From: Thalassobacillus cyri
Lineage (GTDB): Bacteria; Bacillota; Bacilli; Bacillales; Halobacillaceae
Assembly (NCBI RefSeq): GCF_900107755.1
Contig: NZ_FNQR01000005.1
Span: 163,775 to 227,774 of the forward strand
Reading direction: 5' to 3'
Length of the DNA: 64,000 bases
Position 1 is the first letter of the stretch. The number at the start of each line of letters is the position of its first letter. Made by a program: the position numbers and the translations under genes. Under the pieces are notes generated by a model that worked only from the letters and a program-made list of their open reading frames with translations, did not search any database and was not told the origin of the DNA. Shown here piece by piece: positions 33,820-42,796 of this stretch.

Positions 33820-35442
33820 GTGTTAGCGAATATTCATAATCAAATAAAAGAGACAGCAAAACACACGGAAGAAAAGGAAGTATTAACGCCAAAGCAACGA
33901 ATCAACAGACATCTGTTTATCCGAACCAAAACAAAAGAGGTCACAAACCTGAAATTTAACCCGATTCAGGCAGTCTATTGGGAGGATAAAACGCAGCGTG
34001 ATATCATCCTTAAGCCCAGGCAGTTAGGCTTTTCTACACTTATTTTAGCGGAGTTTTTTGATGATACCATCAATAACCCAAATACCACGACGGTTATTAT
34101 CGCTCATGATGCTGACAGTACAAGAAAGTTATTTGATGCTGTTCAATTTATGTATAATAACCTTCCAGAACAAAAGAAAAAAGATCTTAACGATGGGAGA
34201 AGCAAGCCGAAATATGGAAACCGAAAGGAATACTACTTCGAGTCTATAAATAGCCGAATATATGTAGGTACTGCAGGAAGCACAGATTTCGGGCGTGGGT
34301 CCACCATCAATAACCTCCATTGTTCGGAGGTAGCTTTTTGGCCGGATCCAGAAACATTAATGACCGGTTTACTGCAGGCAGTACCGAGAGACGGTCGAGT
34401 TGTCCTGGAGACAACAGCAAACGGTGTCGGGAATTATTTCTATCGAACCTACCAGGAAGCGAAGGCGGGCGAAGTACAATGGGAACCGCACTTTTATCGG
34501 TGGTTTGATCACCCCGATTATCAGTTGCCGCTTGATAAGGGGGAGAAGCTATCTCCAACAAAAGAGGAGCAGCTAACCGTTGATCAATACAATCTTACTC
34601 CGGAGCAACTTAAATGGCGCCGATGGAAGATATCCGAAATGCCAGAGAAGGACGGGCTCTCTAAAGAAGAGCGTTTCCTTCAAGAGTACCCCGAGGACGA
34701 TACCAGTTGTTTCTTAAGCTCTGGCCGTCCTGTTTTTGATATGACTAAGCTGAAGGTGCTACTGGAAAAGGTTCAGAACAACCCTTATGGAGTCTATGAG
34801 ATTGACTATGAGACCAAGAACGTTTATGAGACCACTTCAGCCAGCCCAGAACTTAAGATATTTAAACAACCAGAAATGGGCCATAGATATGTGCTTGCCA
34901 GTGACGTAGCAGAAGGGAAGGCAAATGGTGACTATTCTGCCGCCCATGTTGTTGATTGGGAGACTAATGAACAAGTTGCAGAGGTGCATGGCCACTGGGA
35001 CCCTGATATTTTCGGGAAGAAGTTGGCTGTAGTGGGGTGGTATTACAATACAGCGCTTATCGGAGTAGAAAGAAATAATCATGGTCATTCTGTTCTTAAC
35101 ACCCTTATCAATCAAGTAGGTTATGAAAATCTCTATCACCATGTTGACTATGACTCTGCTAATGGTGAAGAGAGAAAAGTACCTGGCTGGCCTACTGATC
35201 CAAAAACAAGGCCAATTATGATGTCAGATCTACGTACTGTCATGAGGGAGCAATCAATGAAGGTTAATAGTGCGACTCTTTTAAATGAGCTATTCACATT
35301 CATCGTGAATGACCAGGGGAAAGAAGAAGCACAATCCGGCTGTCATGATGACTTGGTAATGGCACTGGCTATTGCTATCCAGCTAAGAAAGTATATGCCG
35401 GCACTTACTTATGCTACAGCTCCAAGGATAGGAGGCTGGTAA
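33820..35442 (+). CDS. terL: Terminase large subunit
   Basis: From GTG 33820 (AAGGGGTG, spacing about 9) a 540-residue packaging motor. The ATPase half has the phage Walker A variant KPRQLGFSTL (about 64-73), a TVIIAHDADSTRKLF strand and the SEVAFWPDPE Walker B region. The C-terminal RNase H-like nuclease has DVAEGKANGDYSAAHVVDWE (first Asp), then GVERNNHGH and CHDDLVMALAIA (last acidic pair). Length and motif order are those of a complete TerL. Confidence 0.94.
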   Translation: MLANIHNQIKETAKHTEEKEVLTPKQRINRHLFIRTKTKEVTNLKFNPIQAVYWEDKTQRDIILKPRQLGFSTLILAEFFDDTINNPNTTTVIIAHDADSTRKLFDAVQFMYNNLPEQKKKDLNDGRSKPKYGNRKEYYFESINSRIYVGTAGSTDFGRGSTINNLHCSEVAFWPDPETLMTGLLQAVPRDGRVVLETTANGVGNYFYRTYQEAKAGEVQWEPHFYRWFDHPDYQLPLDKGEKLSPTKEEQLTVDQYNLTPEQLKWRRWKISEMPEKDGLSKEERFLQEYPEDDTSCFLSSGRPVFDMTKLKVLLEKVQNNPYGVYEIDYETKNVYETTSASPELKIFKQPEMGHRYVLASDVAEGKANGDYSAAHVVDWETNEQVAEVHGHWDPDIFGKKLAVVGWYYNTALIGVERNNHGHSVLNTLINQVGYENLYHHVDYDSANGEERKVPGWPTDPKTRPIMMSDLRTVMREQSMKVNSATLLNELFTFIVNDQGKEEAQSGCHDDLVMALAIAIQLRKYMPALTYATAPRIGGW

Positions 35443-35461
35443 TGTGAAAGGTGGTGAATCA

Positions 35462-37735
35462 ATGGATTTATTAGATAGGTATCGATCCTGGCAAAGCAAA
35501 CGCCAGGATAGAAAGTATATAACTGGATTAAGGGAGTCTATCGCCACTCGGTTAGAAAGCGGAAAGCAAACCCATGAGAAATGGGAAAGGCAATTTGCCT
35601 GGTATGACGGGATAATACAAAGGGATCATCTCAAGAGTAGAGACGTAATGGAATCCCTAAAATTAATTCGTGATATTAATCCAGATGCTTCTATGGCAAT
35701 CTGGAACTTTTTGAGGTTAGCTAACCAGGGACACGAACTAGAATGCTTGAAACCTTCAGGAAGTCCTTATAAGCAAGGTCAAGGTATCTTAGATGACCTG
35801 GCCAAGCGAGTAGGTCATTTATATGGTGGAGGTGCTGACCAACTGATTAATGTTTTAAACCTAACCGGCTACACGCAAGGGGCTATTGCACTGGAAGTAG
35901 AATTGAATGAAGGGCTCAATGAAGTAGTAGACTTTCATGCGGTGGATCCTTCCACTTTGGACTTCAGAAGAAACAAAGAGTCTGGAGAACTAGATCTGGT
36001 TCAGAAACAATCGGATGGCACGTATAAAGTCTTGAATCGAGAGCAGGTATTTTATTATCCGATTGATCCGGATATTGGTGATCCGCATGGCAGGAGCCCG
36101 ATTCTACCAGTATTGCAGATTATCTTCTTCCAGGTGGAGGTTTTACGTGACTTAAAAGCTGTCGCTCATCACCAAGGCCATGCCAGGTTCGATATTTCTG
36201 TATCTGAGGAAGCTATCATGAAGAACATTCCACAGGAAGTTACTTCTCAAGGGCCGGAGGCTGTGAAAAAATTCGTTTTTGATTACATTGGCAAAATAGA
36301 GGAAGGTTTTAAGAACTTAAAGCCTGATGACAACTTCTTTCACCAGGATTCTGTCACCGTTGATGTCAAAGGCGGTACGCAAGAGAAGTCCATGGATGTT
36401 ACTCGTATAATCGATGTCATCAATCAACAAGTGGTAACTGCATTGAAGCAGTTGCCTATTTTATTGGGAAGAAATGAAGGGTCCACAGAAACTCATGGCA
36501 CCGTTCAGTGGCAGATATATGTCGCTGGCATTGAAAGTGTACAGCGAGCAACCAAACGTGTAATGGAGAAAGCGTATAACCTTTCTTTGCGAGTGAATGG
36601 AGTCAATGCCAGGTCGCGTTTAACATTCAATAAGTTACGAACCACCGACAGGCAAAAGGAAGCTACTGCTGCACTAACGGAAACGAATATGCTCATTAAA
36701 CAAGTTCAGCAGGGCTGGATTGATAATGACGAAGCTGCAATATCAGCTGTTGGCCATGAAGCAAAAGGAGAGCCTCAGACGCCTACTATTCCATTTAGAG
36801 GTAATCGTAATACTCGCGTTCAAAAACAGGCGAGGAGTATTAAAACGAAAGCCTCACGTGCTGATTCGGATGAGGAAGATGAGTTTGTGAAAGAACTAGA
36901 GACGGAATGGGCGGATGATATTGCTAGAATCACTACCCAAGCAAAAAATGATTTTCAAAGCCTCTTACAACAGCAGAAAGAAATCTATCAAGAAAGAATT
37001 AAAGAGGCTGAAACACCACCAACGAGAGTTCTCTTAAGTGCTAGTACACGGATGAACACCGACCGTGCTGATGAACCTACCACTGATTTTGAAGATTGGG
37101 TGAAAGTAAACATTCTGAGAGATTCAGAGGAACAAATGGAGCTTTGGGACGATAAAGGAAGAGATTGGCTCGAACAAGCTGCAATATTAGCAGGAGAAGC
37201 CTCTCTTGCTGAAATAGATCCGGGCAAGGAATTTGATCGCACAGATGAACAGCTGCTGGAGTGGTTAAGTGATAGGTCTAGAAGAGATGCAGAACTAATT
37301 CAAGGAACCACAGACCGGTACGTGATTATGACTCTCTGGGATGTTGTAGCTGATGGTAAGTATTCCATTGATAAAGCAATTGAAGCGCTTGAAGAAGAAT
37401 ATGCTTTTGGTGAATCGCGTTCCGAAACGATTGCCAGAACAGAAATCATCTCTGCAGCAAGAGCAGGTCAATTTCAGGGTGACTATCAATCAGGCATGGT
37501 TATCGGAAAAACATGGCACAGTGCTCATCAGCCGAATACTAGAGATGCACACGCAGCAGCTGATGGCCAGACGGTCAGGTTTGAAGAAACATTTATTGTT
37601 GATGGGGAAGAATTAATGTTTCCTGGTGATACTTCCCATGGAGCTTCTGCAGATAATACCATACAGTGTCGGTGCTTCTATACCCGGATTCTAGAAGAGG
37701 AAGAAGACGAACTGGAGGAGATGTTAAGTGAATAG
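35462..37735 (+). CDS. Portal protein fused to MuF-type minor head protein
   Basis: From ATG 35462 (AAAGGTGG site) a 757-residue protein. Residues about 1-440 are portal-like (DINPDASMAIWNFLRL, FHAVDPSTLDFRR, DPHGRSPILPVLQ, KQLPILLGRNEG). After a basic linker (about 440-470) the C-terminal ~250 residues carry the MuF signature: RSETIARTEIISAARAGQF, GKTWHSAHQPNTRDAHAAA, then MFPGDTSHGASADNTIQCRC. The portal forms the DNA entry ring and MuF proteins are minor capsid or injected proteins; here they are one polypeptide with no internal stop. Confidence 0.9.
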   Translation: MDLLDRYRSWQSKRQDRKYITGLRESIATRLESGKQTHEKWERQFAWYDGIIQRDHLKSRDVMESLKLIRDINPDASMAIWNFLRLANQGHELECLKPSGSPYKQGQGILDDLAKRVGHLYGGGADQLINVLNLTGYTQGAIALEVELNEGLNEVVDFHAVDPSTLDFRRNKESGELDLVQKQSDGTYKVLNREQVFYYPIDPDIGDPHGRSPILPVLQIIFFQVEVLRDLKAVAHHQGHARFDISVSEEAIMKNIPQEVTSQGPEAVKKFVFDYIGKIEEGFKNLKPDDNFFHQDSVTVDVKGGTQEKSMDVTRIIDVINQQVVTALKQLPILLGRNEGSTETHGTVQWQIYVAGIESVQRATKRVMEKAYNLSLRVNGVNARSRLTFNKLRTTDRQKEATAALTETNMLIKQVQQGWIDNDEAAISAVGHEAKGEPQTPTIPFRGNRNTRVQKQARSIKTKASRADSDEEDEFVKELETEWADDIARITTQAKNDFQSLLQQQKEIYQERIKEAETPPTRVLLSASTRMNTDRADEPTTDFEDWVKVNILRDSEEQMELWDDKGRDWLEQAAILAGEASLAEIDPGKEFDRTDEQLLEWLSDRSRRDAELIQGTTDRYVIMTLWDVVADGKYSIDKAIEALEEEYAFGESRSETIARTEIISAARAGQFQGDYQSGMVIGKTWHSAHQPNTRDAHAAADGQTVRFEETFIVDGEELMFPGDTSHGASADNTIQCRCFYTRILEEEEDELEEMLSE

Positions 37736-37958
37736 AGCAGAAAGACGAAGGCAAGAGCGTGAACAAAAGAAGAAGCCATTCAGTAATTTTGAAGATTTAC
37801 CGAGGTTTGCTCAGCAACACCAGGAGAACATGGCTGCTGTCCTGGTTACTTCAGCTATTCAGACACTTGCAGAAGACTTTGATTTCAATGCTGAGGAACT
37901 AAGTGATTTTAATGAGGGTCTTCAGCAAAGAGTGAAGAAGATGATTCAACTACCGTGA
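37728..37958 (+). CDS. Small head-module hypothetical protein
   Basis: 76 residues from GTG 37728, overlapping the portal-MuF stop. It begins highly basic (NRAERRRQEREQKKK) and continues with a helical acidic tail. Small genes like this often sit between the portal and protease; function unknown. Confidence 0.65.
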   Translation: MNRAERRRQEREQKKKPFSNFEDLPRFAQQHQENMAAVLVTSAIQTLAEDFDFNAEELSDFNEGLQQRVKKMIQLP

Positions 37959-37972
37959 AGGGAGGTGATATT

Positions 37973-39178
37973 TTGGGTGAAGAAGCGAATGTATTACATT
38001 TGCCAGTAAGATTAACTACTGATGATAGTCCAGAAGTAAACATGGAGAAGATTAATAGGTTGGCACTGGAGCCATTAAAAGAAGAGGATATCTTTGCATT
38101 TTCAGGTAATTGCTCTAACGATCGATTGGATTCATATTTTACCAGGATGGATCCTGTTACTACTCTCCGAAATTATGCAGAGGATCTGAAGAACGGTGTT
38201 TCATTGCAGGAAGGTCATAATATTTTTACTAACCCATATGGACGTTCTTATGATGGGGTATTAGTACCCGCCACAGATAATGGGGATGATTTTAATTCAG
38301 TCAGAGGAAGCTGGTACATCATACGTGATATTACGCTGAATGGAAATCAAACGAACGATACTATCCGAGCTATTAAAGGCGGCGTTATTCGTGATATGTC
38401 TGTAGGGTTCGGTGGCCAGAAGATGTGGTACCAGTGTGGATCCTGTGGAAAGGATCTCTTTGATTGGGAGTGTCCTCATATCCCTGGATTGGAAGATGAA
38501 GAAGGAAGAATATCCTTCGCGTGGGTGGCCGATGCGAGGCTAAGGGAAGTCTCAACAGTTTATAAAGGTTCTACTCCTGGAGCTTATATCGATAAGGCCC
38601 GACAGTACGTAGATCAAAAAGAATTACCTGAAGATAAAATCGTCAAATTAGAGCAGCGTTTCCAAACTCGTTTCGAGAGAGGAGACACTACTATTTTTAT
38701 GCCGAAAAGGGAGGAAAATCAGACAATGAACTTATTGGAACAAATCAGGCAAGCACTTAGTAAGGGAGAGTTGGAAAAACGAGCTGTATATGAGGTGTTG
38801 TCCGGGGAGGGTGAAGTTTTTCGCCAACCAGAGGACGTCCAGCTGCGTAATGAACTAGGCGACGCTGCAACAGTTGAAGGTATTAAGCAATTGAAGCGTG
38901 AGGCTGAACAAGGTCGACAATATTTTGTTGATACCGTGGATGAAGCTGTAAAAGCGCGGGTACGTGCTCATGGAGATGCTTTCAACGAGGATAATTATCG
39001 TCAAATGCTCACTTGTTCTGCTGATCTGAATTATATCAAAGAGGAAATCGAGACCTACAACAGGCTGGCTAAGGATTCTTTAACACCTGGCCGTCAAACC
39101 GAGCGGGATGATCCGGGACGTCATGAGGAAGCAGATGACGTGGTTGTTTCAGAAACTTTTAAAGGAGAGGATAAATAA
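37973..39178 (+). CDS. Capsid maturation protease with C-terminal scaffold region
   Basis: From TTG 37973 (GGGAGGTG, spacing about 6) a 401-residue product. The N-terminal ~245 residues resemble prohead proteases: FAFSGNCSNDRLDSYFTRMD, then VSLQEGHNIFTNPYGRSYDG (candidate catalytic His) and GGVIRDMSVGFGG (candidate Ser), plus a CGSCGKDLFDWECPHIPG four-ligand insert. The last ~150 residues are helical and acidic like scaffolding proteins. It precedes the decoration and capsid genes, as protease genes do. Family assignment is by motif order and position. Confidence 0.75.
   Translation: MGEEANVLHLPVRLTTDDSPEVNMEKINRLALEPLKEEDIFAFSGNCSNDRLDSYFTRMDPVTTLRNYAEDLKNGVSLQEGHNIFTNPYGRSYDGVLVPATDNGDDFNSVRGSWYIIRDITLNGNQTNDTIRAIKGGVIRDMSVGFGGQKMWYQCGSCGKDLFDWECPHIPGLEDEEGRISFAWVADARLREVSTVYKGSTPGAYIDKARQYVDQKELPEDKIVKLEQRFQTRFERGDTTIFMPKREENQTMNLLEQIRQALSKGELEKRAVYEVLSGEGEVFRQPEDVQLRNELGDAATVEGIKQLKREAEQGRQYFVDTVDEAVKARVRAHGDAFNEDNYRQMLTCSADLNYIKEEIETYNRLAKDSLTPGRQTERDDPGRHEEADDVVVSETFKGEDK
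38726..39178 (+). CDS. Nested in-frame scaffold protein (internal start)
   Basis: Inside the protease gene, ATG 38726 is preceded by AAAAGGGAGG (38705-38714, spacing 11) in the same frame. It would give a separate 150-residue scaffold (MNLLEQIRQALSKGELEKRA ... TFKGEDK), as lambda Nu3 is made within gene C. The strong site where none is needed for the full-length protein supports this; product not proven. Confidence 0.55.
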   Translation: MNLLEQIRQALSKGELEKRAVYEVLSGEGEVFRQPEDVQLRNELGDAATVEGIKQLKREAEQGRQYFVDTVDEAVKARVRAHGDAFNEDNYRQMLTCSADLNYIKEEIETYNRLAKDSLTPGRQTERDDPGRHEEADDVVVSETFKGEDK

Positions 39179-39582
39179 TGTTTAAACGTGGCGGAGTTTT
39201 ACCGGACGATTACGGCCTTTCACTCACCGTTTATGCTCAGGAAGCTACGGAGGAAGCCCCTGTCAAAGCTGGCACTCCTTTAAAGCTTGCTAATAGTGGT
39301 GATTATCATGCTGTGAAATGCGCTGATGGAGATGAAATTCAATTGTTGGCCAAGCATGCGGTCCAAAGCAAAGACCAACCACTTGGCGTCTATGCCTATG
39401 GATTTTCAAGGACCAATGAATTCACTTATAGCGGCGAAATTGCTGTAGGTGATTCTGTAGTTGCTGATGCTAATGGTGGAGTTAAGAAAGCAGTTGACGG
39501 GGGTGGTGCTGCAGTAGATAACGGCACCAAAGTTGTACTTGTTGATGCTGCTAATTCAAAAGTCGAAGTTATATTACCATAA
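39178..39582 (+). CDS. Head decoration-like protein
   Basis: A 134-residue small beta-rich protein (GTPLKLANSGDYHAVKCADG, QPLGVYAYGFSR, GEIAVGDSVVADANGGVKKA) directly before the major capsid gene, where decoration/stabilisation proteins usually lie. The start overlaps the previous stop (TAATG). Confidence 0.72.
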   Translation: MFKRGGVLPDDYGLSLTVYAQEATEEAPVKAGTPLKLANSGDYHAVKCADGDEIQLLAKHAVQSKDQPLGVYAYGFSRTNEFTYSGEIAVGDSVVADANGGVKKAVDGGGAAVDNGTKVVLVDAANSKVEVILP

Positions 39583-39597
39583 GGGAGGAATTGGAGA

Positions 39598-40683
39598 ATG
39601 TTTAAAAAGATTAAAAACAAGCGCGGCGAAACGGTGGAACTTAAAACCGGTAGCGCTCTGAAAACACGTATGAAAGAAATTGCAAAAGAAGATAAGCGCT
39701 TAGCTGTTATGGGGGATTCTCTTGTAAAAGAAGATAGTTCCCTTTTGTTTCGCTCTTATTTAGATGCTGAAGGTGTCACTTTGAAGGATGCAATTCGAGC
39801 TTTGGGTGTTAAAGATATCGGCCTGGAGTCTGTTCGCAGCCTTTATGAGAATGACAACACAAAGCCACTGTTCAACACCATTATTGAAGATGGCATTCGT
39901 ATGGGTTTTACCAAGACCGGCCGTGCTGATCAATTGGTTGCCAAAACGATTCCGATTGATCAAATGACTTATGGCTATTACACCATGGAGGATCCAGACA
40001 AAGAGGAGCTGGACTTCAAACTGGTAGGACAGGCAGCGCCTATTCCTGTAGCTGTCATCAAGCTCGATGATAAGCATACCATTCGTGTTTATAAACGTGG
40101 TGCAGGGGTGGAAATCACTGATGAAGCGAAATCCATGAACATTGATATGCTATCCCTTCATCTGACACTCCGTGGTCAGCGTATGGGACGTACAGACGAA
40201 TACCTGGCTATTGAACGTTTGCTGAATGGTTATTACAAAGATGGAACAGATGCTGCTCCTACCTTGGGTGTTAAGACAGCGAATGACTTTAAACTCACAG
40301 ATATGTGGTATGCCGGTCAGTACATGCAAGACACCTACGGTTTTACTCCTAAGCTTGCTATTATGAACCTTGCTACTGCTGAACGTTGGGCTGAACAGAA
40401 AGAAGGTAATGGAAACCTTATCTTCTTGAATGAATTGAAAAATGGGCAGATTCCTGACCTGGTAAATTCCAAGCCATTTGTATCTGATCGTATGCCTGAT
40501 GACCGAATTATGCTAGTTGATACAGATTTTGCACTTGCTGAATATGAGTATAAAGGTCTTTCTGTAGAAAACGATCGAAACGTAAAAACACAAGTGGAAG
40601 GCTCTTATGCTTCCAAGTCTACGGACTATGTACCATTCGCGAAGAATGCACGGATGATTCTAACGCTTGATCAAGCAAGGTAA
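39598..40683 (+). CDS. Major capsid protein
   Basis: A 361-residue HK97-fold-like shell protein: a helical N-terminal arm (about 1-60), PIDQMTYGYYTMEDPDKEEL, then EITDEAKSMNIDMLSLHLTL (spine-helix-like) and a C-terminal AEYEYKGLSVENDRN ... STDYVPFAKNARMILTLDQA. It has a strong AGGGAGG start site (39583 region) and good position after the decoration gene. Confidence 0.88.
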   Translation: MFKKIKNKRGETVELKTGSALKTRMKEIAKEDKRLAVMGDSLVKEDSSLLFRSYLDAEGVTLKDAIRALGVKDIGLESVRSLYENDNTKPLFNTIIEDGIRMGFTKTGRADQLVAKTIPIDQMTYGYYTMEDPDKEELDFKLVGQAAPIPVAVIKLDDKHTIRVYKRGAGVEITDEAKSMNIDMLSLHLTLRGQRMGRTDEYLAIERLLNGYYKDGTDAAPTLGVKTANDFKLTDMWYAGQYMQDTYGFTPKLAIMNLATAERWAEQKEGNGNLIFLNELKNGQIPDLVNSKPFVSDRMPDDRIMLVDTDFALAEYEYKGLSVENDRNVKTQVEGSYASKSTDYVPFAKNARMILTLDQAR

Positions 40684-40696
40684 GGAGGGATAGGAA

Positions 40697-41035
40697 ATGG
40701 CAAAGCCTGATTTAATCAAGAAAATCATTGAAGAGTTCCCGGAAAAAGAGTTTACTGCTGAAGGATTGGATGAAGACTATACTGTACCTCAGCTTGAGGA
40801 GCTTCAGGAAACTCTCGGAGAAGAAAAACAACAGGAAGTTGAAAGCAATTCATCTGCATCTGAAAATGCTGGTAATAAAAAAGAAAATAAAATAGTTAAG
40901 CTTAAAGACCCTTCTACTCAATATGCGGAGAAGGGTTTTACTTTGGCTGGAAAGCAGGAGAAAGAGCTGCCATCAAACCCTTCAACCGAACTGATTGACC
41001 GAATTGAAGCAGGTTTCATCGTTGAGGTGAAATGA
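40697..41035 (+). CDS. Head-module protein, SAP-like N-terminus
   Basis: 112 residues; the N-terminal DEDYTVPQLEELQETLGEE segment looks like a SAP/HeH motif, followed by a charged linker and a small C-terminal domain (YAEKGFTLAGKQEKELPSNP). It lies between the capsid and connector genes and may join head and tail or bind DNA. Not recognised further. Confidence 0.65.
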   Translation: MAKPDLIKKIIEEFPEKEFTAEGLDEDYTVPQLEELQETLGEEKQQEVESNSSASENAGNKKENKIVKLKDPSTQYAEKGFTLAGKQEKELPSNPSTELIDRIEAGFIVEVK

Positions 41036-41036
41036 T

Positions 41037-41441
41037 ATGTTTGCAACTGCTGCAGAGGTAAAAGAGAGGACATCCTTTGATGAGGTGTCCTCTTTATCTG
41101 ATACAGAAATCGAAAATTATTTACTTCGAGCTGAAAGGTGGATTTTCAGGGCAACAGGTAGAGATTATTCCTATGAAGAAAACACCCGCACCTTGGAAGA
41201 CTTGAAAGTAGCTTCTATTCATTTGGTGGAATTACTTTGGTATCAGAATCTGGAGGAAACAAAAGAGCAAGCTTTTTCTCAGGTCCAAAGCGAGAAAATC
41301 GGATCTTACTCTTACAATTTGATGAAGGAAGCAAGCCCAGGAGGGAACACAGGAATTTCTGAATTGGATAATATTTTGGACAGCCTTACTCCCCATAGTT
41401 ATGGTGTGAATTTCTTTCAAGTTTCCGGGCCATCGAGGTGA
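41037..41441 (+). CDS. Head-tail connector, YqbG-like
   Basis: 134 residues with the short helical-bundle pattern of gp6/gp15-type adaptors (FATAAEVKERTSFDEVSSLS, YLLRAERWIFRATGRDY, ASIHLVELLWYQNLEE). This is similar to YqbG/XkdG-type genes that follow the capsid gene in skin and PBSX. It should form the ring below the portal. Confidence 0.75.
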   Translation: MFATAAEVKERTSFDEVSSLSDTEIENYLLRAERWIFRATGRDYSYEENTRTLEDLKVASIHLVELLWYQNLEETKEQAFSQVQSEKIGSYSYNLMKEASPGGNTGISELDNILDSLTPHSYGVNFFQVSGPSR

Positions 41442-41445
41442 TAAT

Positions 41446-41802
41446 ATGCGATTTAAATCGTTACTGAATATGATCTGTGAAATGTTGGAGGAGAAGGAGA
41501 CCGGAAAGGACGCTTATAATCGGCCAGTCTTCGAGTATGTACCCTTGCCTGAGCGAGCTTTATGCCGACTTGATAAATTGAAACGTCGAACCTCCAGTGA
41601 TGAATATGGAGAAGATATTATTACTGAAACAATTTTATTTTTACCTCCAGAGTCACCTGTCAAAGTTGGCATGAAGGTAAGTGATATACGGGACAAGCAT
41701 TCTAACATTGTGTCAGCGGATACGTATCTCATTGAGGATGTTCAACCAGTTTATAAAAGAGTGATACTTCATCATTTTGAAGTCGCTTTGAAGAAGGAGT
41801 GA
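41446..41802 (+). CDS. Head-tail stopper, YqbH-like
   Basis: 118 residues of mostly beta structure (GMKVSDIRDKHSNIVSADTY, LIEDVQPVYKRVILHHFEVA), as in SPP1 gp16/YqbH-type stoppers. It follows the adaptor gene by 4 bp. Confidence 0.72.
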   Translation: MRFKSLLNMICEMLEEKETGKDAYNRPVFEYVPLPERALCRLDKLKRRTSSDEYGEDIITETILFLPPESPVKVGMKVSDIRDKHSNIVSADTYLIEDVQPVYKRVILHHFEVALKKE

Positions 41803-41806
41803 TTGG

Positions 41807-42211
41807 ATGGGGGATATTTCGTTTGATATGAAAATTGATAAACGTGCCCATGATTTTTTCCAGAGAGAGTTTCCCGAAAAGTTACAAGAAGCTCGTAAGA
41901 ACATGGTAGAGGCTGCTGGTAAGGTGTGGGCCGATGAAGCAAAAATGATCACAAGGAACGATAACCATATTGTCACGGGATTGTATGTTAATTCCATCGG
42001 CTATAATACTGGATCTCCTGCCAGCGAAGCAGACGTTCTCCATCAGCTATCGGAAAGCAGAAATAAAACTTCACTTGATATAGGCTCTGGTGTGGCTTAC
42101 GCTTCAGCTTTGGAGAAACGTTACAACATCATGGGGCGCGCTCTAGACTCTGCTGAATCAAGAATGGGAAAAGCTGCTGAGACACAAGCGAAAAGGACGT
42201 TATTTTCATGA
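41807..42211 (+). CDS. HK97 gp10-like tail component
   Basis: 134 residues with the gp10/YqbI layout: a basic helix (KLQEARKNMVEAAGKVWADE), VTGLYVNSIGYN, a GSGVAYASALEKRY motif and a helical end. These proteins complete the neck/tail joint. It overlaps the next gene by 4 bp. Confidence 0.78.
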   Translation: MGDISFDMKIDKRAHDFFQREFPEKLQEARKNMVEAAGKVWADEAKMITRNDNHIVTGLYVNSIGYNTGSPASEADVLHQLSESRNKTSLDIGSGVAYASALEKRYNIMGRALDSAESRMGKAAETQAKRTLFS

Positions 42212-42564
42212 TTGAATACGTCAGTCCAATTCCGGCAGCTGTTCAATTACTAGAAAGGCGGATGGAAGCGCCGGTGATCGGTAACAGATTCCCTGCTGGC
42301 CAGATTTATCCTGCTCTACTGATCCGAGCAGCTGGAGGAACTGATTACAGTCGTCTTCAAATCCTGAGCCGTGCGGGCGATGACATCACTGCTGAACTTA
42401 ATATAGTAAAAGCGATTAACATGCTAGAACGTTATGCATATCAGTTGGATCCCATTAGAGTGGAGTCATGTATAAGGGAGTCCAACCCTATTCCTACAAT
42501 CGATGAAGATACCGGAAAGCCTGAATTTTGGTGTTATATGCGGTTGAATCATTTAGAAGCGTGA
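42208..42564 (+). CDS. Tail terminator-like protein
   Basis: 118 residues; position (after gp10-like, before the tail tube) and the mixed alpha/beta pattern (YPALLIRAAGGTDYSRLQIL, NIVKAINMLERYAY, CYMRLNHLEA) suggest the minor tail/terminator protein that caps the tube. Sequence alone is not decisive. Confidence 0.65.
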   Translation: MIEYVSPIPAAVQLLERRMEAPVIGNRFPAGQIYPALLIRAAGGTDYSRLQILSRAGDDITAELNIVKAINMLERYAYQLDPIRVESCIRESNPIPTIDEDTGKPEFWCYMRLNHLEA

Positions 42565-42574
42565 GGTGATTAAC

Positions 42575-42796
42575 TTGGCGAAAAAAGAGAAGAAGACAAT
42601 TATATGCAAGGGGCCCAAGCATTCGCGTAATGGGGCTCTTTTTTTACGGTTTGAAAGAGAAGACAGACGGAAACCTCGATTGGATATCTATCCTGGACAA
42701 AAATTAGAGGTTGGTAAAGAAATCGAGGCTGGGGAAGCTAGTAAGTTATTAAATAACCCTACATGGGATTTTGAAGAGGTGAAACCTGATGAATGA
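42575..42796 (+). CDS. Small tail-module hypothetical protein
   Basis: From TTG 42575 (GAGGTG, spacing about 6) a 73-residue basic-then-acidic protein with a beta-like middle (PRLDIYPGQKLEVGKEIEAG). It overlaps the tail tube gene start. Function unknown. Confidence 0.65.
   Translation: MAKKEKKTIICKGPKHSRNGALFLRFEREDRRKPRLDIYPGQKLEVGKEIEAGEASKLLNNPTWDFEEVKPDE

Noticed and set aside
35462..37735. Portal-MuF fusion considered as a frameshift artefact
   Set aside because: The frame is continuous with consistent codon use through a plausible linker; nothing suggests a lost stop.
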